5,773 nucleotides of DNA, taken from CAZFIM01 sp964519615 (GTDB lineage Bacteria; Chloroflexota; Dehalococcoidia; GIF9; UBA5629). The DNA is taken from assembly GCA_964519615.1 (NCBI GenBank), contig CAZFIM010000107.1:1-5773 (forward strand). The letters run 5' to 3'. The position numbers were made by a program, and so were the translations under genes. A model generated the notes under the pieces. That model made no database searches, had not been told where the DNA came from, and worked only from the letters and a program-made list of their open reading frames with translations. Every line of letters starts with the position of its first letter. The first letter of the stretch is position 1. Positions 1 to 5,756 of this stretch are shown here, one piece after another.

Positions 1-48
1 GTCGTCGGGAATTGCCTGTTGTTGGGCCTCAAATTCTTCTCTTTTCAT
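1..48 (-). CDS. N-terminal fragment of an unidentified protein, cut by the window edge
   Basis: An ATG at 48-46 opens a frame that stays open for 16 codons to the window edge (MKREEFEAQQQAIPDD). It begins two bases after the stop codon of the upstream 72-residue gene and has an AGGA six bases before the ATG, so it fits the tight operon. The visible residues are charged and Gln-rich, as in a helical N-terminus. Too little is present to name a family or function. Confidence 0.55.
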   Translation of the reverse strand, partial: MKREEFEAQQQAIPDD

Positions 49-50
49 CG

Positions 51-269
51 TTATTCCTGATTATATTTTTCAGCAATGGTTTTCGGGCTTTCGTCTATGC
101 CATTAAGCACGGCAGCGACAGCAAATGAGCCTACAAACAGGCACACGCCAACCGTTGCAAGGGAATCGTCATTCATTTTTACTACCGCTGCGATACACAT
201 AAGCACAATGCCTGAGACAAAGGCTATGACAATCGGCCAGCGGAAACGGCGGAGAAGGGATGTTTTCAT
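51..269 (-). CDS. Small two-pass membrane protein, function unknown
   Basis: This 72-residue protein has two hydrophobic segments, about residues 12-30 and 38-55, joined by a short polar loop containing MNDDS. The N-terminus is basic (Arg7, Arg8, Arg10) and the C-terminus is polar and charged. By the positive-inside rule both ends should be cytoplasmic, with the loop outside. The ATG overlaps the stop of the upstream 192-residue gene in an ATGA, so translation is probably coupled. The size and topology would suit a holin-like or superinfection-exclusion protein, but nothing in the sequence distinguishes these, and its place among early genes argues mildly against lysis. No family is recognised. 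The gene is likely real because of the coupled start and the clean membrane pattern. Confidence 0.75.
   Translation of the reverse strand: MKTSLLRRFRWPIVIAFVSGIVLMCIAAVVKMNDDSLATVGVCLFVGSFAVAAVLNGIDESPKTIAEKYNQE
55..58 (-). promoter_or_regulatory. Shine-Dalgarno-like AGGA before the leftmost gene
   Basis: On the minus strand the bases read TCAGGAATAACGATG, placing AGGA six bases before the ATG at 48. It lies inside the last codons of the 72-residue membrane protein gene. It is worth noting because most starts in this window have no recognisable Shine-Dalgarno sequence, and it supports the call of a gene whose body lies outside the window. Confidence 0.45.
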
Positions 270-844
270 TTATACCAGTAGCTTATGTGTAGCGAACCAT
301 CATCCATTATCTGCATCTCAACGGCCGCAATCTGTCCAGTCCTCGGATCAAGCCGTGACACATCTACCTTACCGTCCTTGCGGGCTACAACAGTAATCTT
401 TGTATCCGGTTGCACGGCCTCATATTCCTTGCGGATAGCGGCGGCGATCTCCTGCCGAGCCGTTGACGATACATTCGGGCTTTCCGTATCAACCGACAGA
501 GCTATTGCGGCGGCCGTCTCTTCCCGGTGTTGTTTGAGCAGTCCCTTTACAGCAAGTTTGCTGCGGAACTTCATCTCAGCCCTGTCACGGTCGGCCTCCT
601 GTTCTACAGGCTGCACCTCTGAAACAGCCGGGAGCCGGTAATCTTTCAATGGCTTGCCGGAGATAGCCCAGGTGCGGATCTTCTCCATGAAGGGATCAGT
701 TACCTTTTCAGGATGCTTGCGCATGTCACTCATGTAGCTGGCGGGTACGGCGAAGATTTCAGCCACCTCTTTGTTCATCAGATTCTCTGCCTTCATTGCC
801 TCAAGCAACTTATCGGCGTACTTTTCATAAAGTTCTTTGTTCAT
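266..844 (-). CDS. Hypothetical phage protein with probable N-terminal helix-turn-helix
   Basis: This is a 192-residue soluble protein. Residues about 5-45 look like a small all-helical DNA-binding domain. The stretch NKEVAEIFAVPASYMSDMRK (24-43) has the spacing of a Cro/CI-type helix-turn-helix, with a small residue in the first helix and a turn around VPAS. Residues 75-145 are charged and Ala/Glu/Arg-rich, probably helical or coiled. The C-terminal part (about 148-192) alternates hydrophobic and polar residues with a repeated DGK/DGS turn, as in a small beta sheet, and ends in aromatic YWYK. The start lies four bases after the stop of the 57-residue gene, and the end overlaps the next gene by ATGA. 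It may be a transcription regulator or a DNA-binding accessory of replication. The family is not recognised, so the function is an inference from the helix-turn-helix pattern only. Confidence 0.75.
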   Translation of the reverse strand: MNKELYEKYADKLLEAMKAENLMNKEVAEIFAVPASYMSDMRKHPEKVTDPFMEKIRTWAISGKPLKDYRLPAVSEVQPVEQEADRDRAEMKFRSKLAVKGLLKQHREETAAAIALSVDTESPNVSSTARQEIAAAIRKEYEAVQPDTKITVVARKDGKVDVSRLDPRTGQIAAVEMQIMDDGSLHISYWYK

Positions 845-848
845 TGTA

Positions 849-1022
849 TTAGGCTTTAAAGATTATTTTCAATACCCACAGGAATCCTATCCATGCACCT
901 ATCGTGCCCAGGATAAAGATTGTCGCCAGCATTATCCACATGACGTTCTTGCGCCTCGGGAACGGCTCCGCCTGTCTCTTCTCGTAGAGTGTGCGGATCT
1001 CGGTGTCGGTTAAAGTTTGCAT
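849..1022 (-). CDS. 57-residue single-pass membrane protein, unknown function
   Basis: Reading from the ATG at 1022-1020 to the TAA at 851-849 gives a 57-residue protein beginning MQTLTDTEIRTLYEKRQAEP. Residues 1-26 are polar and end in a basic cluster (Arg23, Arg24, Lys25). Residues about 27-51 are a strong Trp-rich transmembrane segment (Trp29, Trp44, Trp49), followed by a short basic tail. The basic cluster before the helix predicts a cytoplasmic N-terminus. The gene overlaps the end of the 70-residue gene by 13 bases and stops four bases before the next start, which fits the packing of the operon. The leader is A/T-rich without a Shine-Dalgarno. No homologous family is recognised. Without this gene there would be an unexplained gap of about 165 bases in an otherwise gap-free run. 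Confidence 0.7.
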   Translation of the reverse strand: MQTLTDTEIRTLYEKRQAEPFPRRKNVMWIMLATIFILGTIGAWIGFLWVLKIIFKA

Positions 1023-1222
1023 TTAATTATTTTTGTTAAGTCAGTATTAAAGTTCAGGCTGAACTCCGGCCAGCCGTACCACTCGAACATCAGCCACTTG
1101 AAGATGTCAACCTGGCGGGAGGTTATCGGTGTCCATACGTCTGTTTTCATTTCGTCCCGTACCCACTCTTTTGCTTTCGGCACCTCGCTCAAAACGGCGG
1201 TGTCTGGTCGTCCTGTGTCCAT
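1010..1222 (-). CDS. Small hypothetical protein overlapping the primase-helicase gene
   Basis: The protein is 70 residues from the ATG at 1222, which lies inside the last codons of the primase-helicase gene and overlaps it by 34 bases. An internal Met25 (ATG at 1150-1148) is an alternative start giving 46 residues, preceded by a purine-rich GGGTACGGGACGAA. The section from Met25 on looks most protein-like: TDVWTPITSRQVDIFKWLMF followed by a Trp/Tyr-rich stretch ending WPEFSLNF, which suggests a small compact fold or protein-binding peptide. It has no membrane segment and no recognised motif. Its stop overlaps the start of the 57-residue gene. It is probably real because it fills the only space between two firm genes, but the start and the function are unsettled. 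Confidence 0.6.
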   Translation of the reverse strand: MDTGRPDTAVLSEVPKAKEWVRDEMKTDVWTPITSRQVDIFKWLMFEWYGWPEFSLNFNTDLTKIIKCKL

Positions 1223-2937
1223 GCTGGTTCGCCATAACTTAATACCTGTTGTTCAATATTTTTTACAAGCCAATTGGTATTATCCCAATTAGTATCCTTT
1301 TGAAATCGCCCATTCACATAATTGTATTTGAGCTCAGAAATACCCTGCTTCCCCAAGTATTTGAACTTTATCTTCTGCCAATGAATTTCCACCTCATTTA
1401 GAAGTATGTTTTTTGCATCCGCTTTCCGATGTACGGTAAATCCATAATCAGCCTTGTTGTAGAAGTTTGAGCTTCCGTTGATATCATACAGCGACGGCAC
1501 CTTTAGCTTCCCGGCGTTATCCCGGTCCATCTTACGGGGGTGTGCCACAAGAATAACCAACACATCATTCAGCCTGGCAAATGACGTCAACTTATCAAGG
1601 AACCGGCTGATGTATTGTGTTTCCGAATCCTTGTATTGATGCTCCAATCTGTTGTACGGGTCAATAACCAATACCTTTATTCCCTTGCTTTTTACAAGAA
1701 CCTTTGCGGCGGTCAACACACTATCAACCGTAAAGTCATCTTCATTCAGGATGTAGAAGAAATTATTATTGATATACTCAAATGCCATTTCATAATCCAA
1801 ATCTGTTGATGCTGCCCTGCTAAACCGCTTGCCGATAATCTTTTCAAACAGTTTTGAATAATGATACTTTAATGGATAGTTTTCAGGCGTGAAATATGCG
1901 GCCTTCCAACCGTGGCAAATACTCATTTTCACCACGAGATGATCTATAAATTCCGACTTGCCCGATGACGGAATTCCGGTTACAATAGCCAGTCGTCCGG
2001 TTTCCCATGTTACATACTCATCAAAGGATTCTTCCAGTGCTTTACCGGGAGGCACACCTTTTTCAAACAGCGACTGAATATCGATACTTATATGTTCGGC
2101 ATGAATGATTCCCTTAACGGGAACGTATCTCGCATCTTTAATCAGGGTAGGGAATTCAACACCTCCATACTTTATGAGATACTCATTTGCATCCTTACAA
2201 TCCTTGAATCCTACCAGCAGGCATCTCTCCGGCCCTAACCTCCGGGTAAGCTCATCCCTAAGTTTAACACCCTCGGTATCCTGATCAACAGCAATAAACG
2301 CCCTCTTTACGTTTTCAAAAAGACTGTAATAAGTGTCAAGGTATTCGAGCTTAACATTTGCTCCATTAGGGACGGAGATCACATTATCAAATCCACACTC
2401 AATGAAACTGAGCGCATCCATTTCGCCTTCAACAATGATAATATCATCAAAATTTAACAGCGCATCCTGGTTGTAAAATATCAGTTCAGCACCGGAGAAC
2501 ATCTTGAATGATTTATTGCGACCCCTATATTTGATGTTATACAACTTATCCTGAAAGAAATATGGAAAGCACACGGCCTCACATGATTCATTCAGTCCCG
2601 GCATGAATTCCGTGGCTGTATAAATTTTCATCTTAACCAGTGTCTTCTGCGAAATCATCCTTCCGGTAAACCACCTCACCGCCGTATCGGACAGGTCGGT
2701 TATGTTCTTCCACTCGGGAGCTATGTACTGTTTCCCCTCCGCTGGTTTATAGACATAGAATGATGCTGTGCAGTTATGGCAGTAACCAACGTTAGTGCTA
2801 TTGTTCCACGCCATGCACTTATCCGCTTTCTTCTTTCGTAGATGAGAACACTCAGGACAGATACTCCGTTCCTCGTCACCCTTTCCCGTTGGAGTAAACT
2901 CATATAATGCCCCGGTGACTGTTGATTTAATTTTCAT
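1189..2937 (-). CDS. T7 gp4-like primase-helicase (zinc finger, TOPRIM, RecA-like helicase)
   Basis: This 582-residue protein should unwind the phage fork and lay down RNA primers. Residues 27-56 form a primase zinc finger with CPEC and CHNC cysteine pairs (27/30 and 53/56) and an extra Cys41. A primase core around 120-165 (NIKYRGRNKSFKM) leads into the TOPRIM domain, with VEGEMDAL at 169-176 and acidic DQDTEG at 218-223. The helicase half has Walker A GIPSSGKS at 321-328, Walker B VLVIDPYNRLE at 422-432, a VILVAHPRK motif at 461-469, and a later GSSNFYNKADYGFTVHR stretch at 488-504. The order and length match T7 gp4 (566 residues) and its Twinkle relatives. The C-terminus ends TQDDQTPPF, an acidic Phe-terminated tail. 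The start overlaps the previous stop by ATGA, pairing it with the DUF1376 gene. All key motifs appear intact. Confidence 0.95.
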   Translation of the reverse strand: MKIKSTVTGALYEFTPTGKGDEERSICPECSHLRKKKADKCMAWNNSTNVGYCHNCTASFYVYKPAEGKQYIAPEWKNITDLSDTAVRWFTGRMISQKTLVKMKIYTATEFMPGLNESCEAVCFPYFFQDKLYNIKYRGRNKSFKMFSGAELIFYNQDALLNFDDIIIVEGEMDALSFIECGFDNVISVPNGANVKLEYLDTYYSLFENVKRAFIAVDQDTEGVKLRDELTRRLGPERCLLVGFKDCKDANEYLIKYGGVEFPTLIKDARYVPVKGIIHAEHISIDIQSLFEKGVPPGKALEESFDEYVTWETGRLAIVTGIPSSGKSEFIDHLVVKMSICHGWKAAYFTPENYPLKYHYSKLFEKIIGKRFSRAASTDLDYEMAFEYINNNFFYILNEDDFTVDSVLTAAKVLVKSKGIKVLVIDPYNRLEHQYKDSETQYISRFLDKLTSFARLNDVLVILVAHPRKMDRDNAGKLKVPSLYDINGSSNFYNKADYGFTVHRKADAKNILLNEVEIHWQKIKFKYLGKQGISELKYNYVNGRFQKDTNWDNTNWLVKNIEQQVLSYGEPAWTQDDQTPPF

Positions 2938-3599
2938 ATCGCTAATTGTTTTTCCACGGTCTTATTTTGATATTTACACTCAAGCACCTTGATAAAATTT
3001 TCAGGACGCATCAACCATTCAAAGTCAGCCTTCCATGTTCGGTCATTTTTGCCGTTTAAAAAATCACTCTCTCCGGCAAGCCTTAATACCTCGGTTATCT
3101 TTGACAAACCAAATTCAGCAAACCGAGCATTGATATGTCCTTTTCTGGTTTTATTCAAAACCAAAACCTTTTGCATTTTCGGACACAATTCGTGATATAG
3201 CCCTACTATATTTTCATAATCAATTTCATTTTCATTATCATCTTCACGTAGGTTTTCTGTAGGTTTATTATTAGGTTTATTATTAGGTTTACTATTAGGT
3301 TTTTGAGGTCTTCCCCCTTTTTTGCCGTTAAAGTACCGTGTATCAAGGAAGTGACGTCTTTTTTCTATCTCTTCCTCCATACGTTCATTGTAATAATTGC
3401 CGTCGGAATCCTTAATAAACTTCTTAACCACCGGAGAAGCTAATGAAAAGCATATGCTAACCATATGGTTTTCGGGTATGTGTCCGTTTTGATGCTGTTC
3501 GCATAATAACCGGATATATTGCCCTCGCTGTTCGTCGGTAAAAAATGCCGTGCCAGTAAGAAAATCGGAGGTATAGAATAATATTGCGGGGTCCTTCAT
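2934..3599 (-). CDS. DUF1376-type phage replication protein (replisome-organiser-like)
   Basis: The first 90 residues match the DUF1376/YdaU pattern: KDPAILFYTSDFLTGTAFF, then DEQRGQYIRLLCEQHQNGHI, and the NYYNERMEEEIEKR region at 68-81. DUF1376 is a winged-helix-like domain common in phage replication proteins. A basic GKKGGRPQK (92-100) leads to a low-complexity Asn/Lys/Pro and acidic linker (about 100-127). The C-terminal domain (about 128-215) carries conserved-looking HELCP, TRKGHINARF, SDFLNGKN, TWKADFEWLMRPENF and KVLECKY, a layout seen in phage replisome organisers with DnaD-like C-termini. It probably recognises the origin or loads the helicase. It overlaps the genes on both sides by ATGA, so it should be made together with the nuclease-like protein before it and the primase-helicase after it. 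The family call is firm; the loading role is inferred. Confidence 0.85.
   Translation of the reverse strand: MKDPAILFYTSDFLTGTAFFTDEQRGQYIRLLCEQHQNGHIPENHMVSICFSLASPVVKKFIKDSDGNYYNERMEEEIEKRRHFLDTRYFNGKKGGRPQKPNSKPNNKPNNKPTENLREDDNENEIDYENIVGLYHELCPKMQKVLVLNKTRKGHINARFAEFGLSKITEVLRLAGESDFLNGKNDRTWKADFEWLMRPENFIKVLECKYQNKTVEKQLAI
3249..3300 (-). repeat. In-frame 12-base tandem repeat in the linker of the DUF1376 protein gene
   Basis: The plus strand shows AGGTTTATTATT at 3261-3272 and 3273-3284, then AGGTTTACTATT with one change at 3285-3296, flanked by partial units beginning AGGTTTTC (3250) and AGGTTTTT (3297). On the coding strand each unit encodes Lys-Pro-Asn-Asn (or Asn-Ser), giving the KPNSKPNNKPNNKP linker. 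The 12-base unit keeps the frame, so copy-number change would only lengthen or shorten the hinge. Confidence 0.9.
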
Positions 3600-3949
3600 A
3601 ATTTAAAAGATAAAAAGTTCAACAACTGCTCCTTTGATATCTCCTTATTGTCAAGAAATATTTTGCCATCTTCAGGTGATGTATTTTCAAATACAAGTAA
3701 ATGAAATCCTCTGTATTTTTTATCCGCACGACATACATTATGAATAATGCTAAAGAGCTTTTTTTGCCAATATTTTATTGCCGTATTATAACGCTTTTCT
3801 TCAATAAACATCCATTCGCCAGTCTTATAATTTGTCCAACAATAATCAATATTAGATGCCAAAAAACCCAAAGAACTATCAATCTGTGGCTGTACTCTTA
3901 GCCAAATACCAAATTCTGTACTATGACTATCATTCCTTTGTCTTGTCAT
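3596..3949 (-). CDS. Small phage protein with possible PD-(D/E)XK nuclease fold
   Basis: This 117-residue protein reads STEFGIWLRVQPQIDSSLGF, then ASNIDYCWTNYKTGEWMFIEEKRYN. An early Glu12, Asp35 at the end of a short strand, and Glu50-Glu51-Lys52 after a hydrophobic strand (WMFIEEK) reproduce the spacing of a PD-(D/E)XK active site. Gln62 in the following helix (YWQKKLFSIIH) is also typical of the fold. The second half contains another hydrophobic strand, GFHLLVFEN. If the reading is right, it cuts DNA or resolves branched DNA using metal ions. It starts inside the methyltransferase gene with a 20-base overlap and ends in an ATGA overlap with the replication gene, so it belongs to both neighbourhoods. 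It has no Shine-Dalgarno. It is short for a restriction enzyme, and the nuclease assignment comes from motif spacing alone. It may instead be a structural or inactive member. Confidence 0.8.
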   Translation of the reverse strand: MTRQRNDSHSTEFGIWLRVQPQIDSSLGFLASNIDYCWTNYKTGEWMFIEEKRYNTAIKYWQKKLFSIIHNVCRADKKYRGFHLLVFENTSPEDGKIFLDNKEISKEQLLNFLSFKL

Positions 3950-5135
3950 AAATATTGAATTTAGCTATATTATACGTTTCCTCATCTATTTCAGCAGCTA
4001 TAATCCGCCGTCCCATTTTCCGTGCAGCGATAACTGTTGTGCCTGATCCGGCAAATGGTTCTACAATTAAGTCATCGACATGAGTAAACATATCTATAAG
4101 ATATGATACACCGGAAACTGACTGTTGCCAGTCATGCCCAGACTTCTCTCTTTGTTCAGAAATAAAGTAATCCTGTATAGTATTAGAAATCTTACTCCGG
4201 CCATTCTGAAATATCAGAACTGGTTTCCATCTGCATATTAAATTAACAGCATTAACGATTTGTGTCTGGCCTTCATGGTACACACAAAACGTCCAATAAT
4301 AATCCAGGTTTTTGCTCATTCTGTTAATCACTTCAGGTAGATTATACTGACCTGAATAAGCAATACAAAACCCGTTAGGTTTCAATACACGTGCTGCAAA
4401 ACGGCTTAACTTTGACCAACATTCTATAAACTCTTTTGGATAAGGAGGGTCTGTTATTATGCAGTCAATACTGCCATCAGGAATATCAGAAAGCACTTCT
4501 TCAAAATCGCCTAATTTAAAAATAATGTCAGTATTTATATCTTTGCCAACAGTAGCGGCCAATTCCCTTTCAGCCTTTATCTCTTCTTTCTTTTCGTCTT
4601 TTCTAACTTCCTTTAGGCTCTTTTCCCCACTCCAAATTGACTGAGCAAGTTCTGGTTTTGTCTTTGATAACTCTTCAAAGTCCTTAGCTTTTTGAGCATA
4701 ACGTTTTACTGTTGGTGCAGAAATCTTATATTCATCGGCGAGGCGATCGGCGGTTTGCTTCGTATCATTTTGATCTGTGGCACTTTTTGTATATTGATTA
4801 CCCCTTTCTGTTATTCCTTTCTTTTCTCTATTATACCTCCTACCAATACTTATTTGCCATTGGTCTTCTGTAAGGTTGCGCCTGCCCAACTGGTTCGCAT
4901 CCATCCAATCCTTAACGGCCTCAATGTCCTCAAATTCATATTCCTCAACTTCATAAGGAATGTTATGTTTTTGTGCTATAAGATAGCGATTGTGTCCATC
5001 AACAATGTAGCCCCTCCATGCTATAATTTTATCTCTTATTCCTTCGGCAAGTATATTCTCTTCAAGTTGATTGAACTCTTCACGGCGCAAAGGCCAAATG
5101 TGTTTTTGTAAATCGGGATGAATCTTTAATTCCAT
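3930..5135 (-). CDS. ParB-like domain fused to DNA methyltransferase (DPPY, beta-type motif order)
   Basis: This 401-residue protein should transfer a methyl group from S-adenosylmethionine to an exocyclic amino group in DNA. Residues 1-80 are a ParB/sulfiredoxin-like domain with VDGHNRYLIAQKHNIPY (45-61). Residues about 128-150 form a helix-turn-helix (TADRLADEYKISAPTVKRYA). A Lys/Glu-rich helix (about 170-192) precedes the methyltransferase. The catalytic DPPY is at 229-232, followed by KPVLIFQNG (304-312), then the S-adenosylmethionine-binding FAGSGTT (361-367) and AEID (381-384). DPPY before FxGxG is the beta-class order, and the DPPY tetrad fits N6-adenine or N4-cytosine. The ParB-like and helix-turn-helix parts may supply DNA binding. 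The gene starts 12 bases after the GIY-YIG-like gene and overlaps the next gene by 20 bases. All catalytic motifs seem intact. Phage enzymes of this build are usually orphans that protect DNA or adjust regulation. Confidence 0.93.
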   Translation of the reverse strand: MELKIHPDLQKHIWPLRREEFNQLEENILAEGIRDKIIAWRGYIVDGHNRYLIAQKHNIPYEVEEYEFEDIEAVKDWMDANQLGRRNLTEDQWQISIGRRYNREKKGITERGNQYTKSATDQNDTKQTADRLADEYKISAPTVKRYAQKAKDFEELSKTKPELAQSIWSGEKSLKEVRKDEKKEEIKAERELAATVGKDINTDIIFKLGDFEEVLSDIPDGSIDCIITDPPYPKEFIECWSKLSRFAARVLKPNGFCIAYSGQYNLPEVINRMSKNLDYYWTFCVYHEGQTQIVNAVNLICRWKPVLIFQNGRSKISNTIQDYFISEQREKSGHDWQQSVSGVSYLIDMFTHVDDLIVEPFAGSGTTVIAARKMGRRIIAAEIDEETYNIAKFNIYDKTKE

Positions 5136-5147
5136 TGGCTTATAAGT

Positions 5148-5756
5148 TTAAAGCCCTTTCAATGCGAAGGCTATCCCGTGGTGCACGGCATCGCATTTAC
5201 TCGAGCTGTTAGTATTTATTAAGATGTCTTTGTCTGGGTAATAAAACCTAACTCGCAGATCACCATTCTCCTTTGCCCATTGCTTAATCTCATCGGGGGT
5301 TATGCAAAACCACTCTCCGTTAATATTTTTATCCTTAAAACATTCGTGTAGAAACGCCTCAAGTCTTGTTATTTCGTGTGTTTTTATAAAATATCGTATT
5401 GCTACAGGGAAGGGGAGTTTTACATCAAATACTTTTTTTCTGTTGTCCAAATTTCTCGTTTTTCCTATCTTCCATCCAAACTCGGATTCCATAAAATAAA
5501 CATATCCAGGATCAGCGTTAAATTCATTCCTAAGTCCCTTATCATCAATCGTAGATGTGTTTTGATAAAAGTGCTCCATGCTTATTTTAAAGTCTCCCTT
5601 ATTGTAAAAAATGAGCTTAATTTTAAATGACTTGAAGCAAAAATTAAGAGCCATTGATTCCTCCCTTTTTCTGGTCCAGTAATACTCTTTTATTTTGCGC
5701 TCATTCTGTAATAACCACCCCTCTATTCTCACCCTTAATTCTATTAATTCGTCCAT
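5148..5756 (-). CDS. T5orf172/MUG113-type GIY-YIG-like nuclease domain protein
   Basis: Counted from the ATG at 5756 the protein is 202 residues. Residues 83-160 match the T5orf172 branch of the GIY-YIG superfamily: PGYVYFMES (83-91), WKIGKT (95-100), Arg106, Glu133 as likely metal-binding catalytic residue in ITRLEAFLHECF, and GEWFCIT (147-153). The family is expected to nick or cut DNA, though many members are uncharacterised. The N-terminal 80 residues are Lys-rich and unrecognised; the C-terminal 40 show no motif. The start is uncertain. The frame stays open from 5756 to the window edge, and a second ATG at 5654-5652 (Met35) has a strong AGGGAGG five bases upstream, which would give 168 residues with the domain complete. 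The gene precedes the methyltransferase by 12 bases. It could be a homing-like or host-DNA-degrading nuclease. Confidence 0.85.
   Translation of the reverse strand: MDELIELRVRIEGWLLQNERKIKEYYWTRKREESMALNFCFKSFKIKLIFYNKGDFKISMEHFYQNTSTIDDKGLRNEFNADPGYVYFMESEFGWKIGKTRNLDNRKKVFDVKLPFPVAIRYFIKTHEITRLEAFLHECFKDKNINGEWFCITPDEIKQWAKENGDLRVRFYYPDKDILINTNSSSKCDAVHHGIAFALKGL
5660..5666 (-). promoter_or_regulatory. Strong Shine-Dalgarno AGGGAGG before the alternative start of the GIY-YIG-like gene
   Basis: The minus strand reads AGGGAGGAATCAATG, a near-perfect ribosome binding site five bases from the ATG at 5654-5652. It is the best such site in the window. It could mark the true start, but the same bases encode Lys-Arg-Glu-Glu in the longer reading frame, so a chance purine run is possible. 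Confidence 0.5.

Noticed and set aside
76..641. Plus-strand open frames of 106 and 118 codons opposite the 72- and 192-residue genes
   Set aside because: They are antisense to well-packed minus-strand genes, arise in the GC-richer block where stops are rarer, and their translations are Ser/Ala/Thr/Cys-rich without motifs.
2721..2903. Minus-strand 60-codon frame within the primase zinc-finger region
   Set aside because: It lies fully inside the primase-helicase gene in another frame, has no motif, and the enclosing frame has intact zinc ligands.
4692..5111. Plus-strand 139-codon frame opposite the ParB-like domain
   Set aside because: It is hydrophobic and Cys/Phe-rich because it mirrors a charged Lys/Glu-rich coding region; the minus strand carries clear conserved motifs.
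5136..5147. Possible promoter or terminator in the gap before the methyltransferase gene
   Set aside because: Only 12 bases separate the genes, with no hairpin plus T-run and no Bacteroidota-type TAnnTTTG element seen.
5302..5630. Plus-strand frames of 65 and 84 codons opposite the GIY-YIG-like domain
   Set aside because: They are shadows of the nuclease gene with no family pattern and no place in the one-direction operon.
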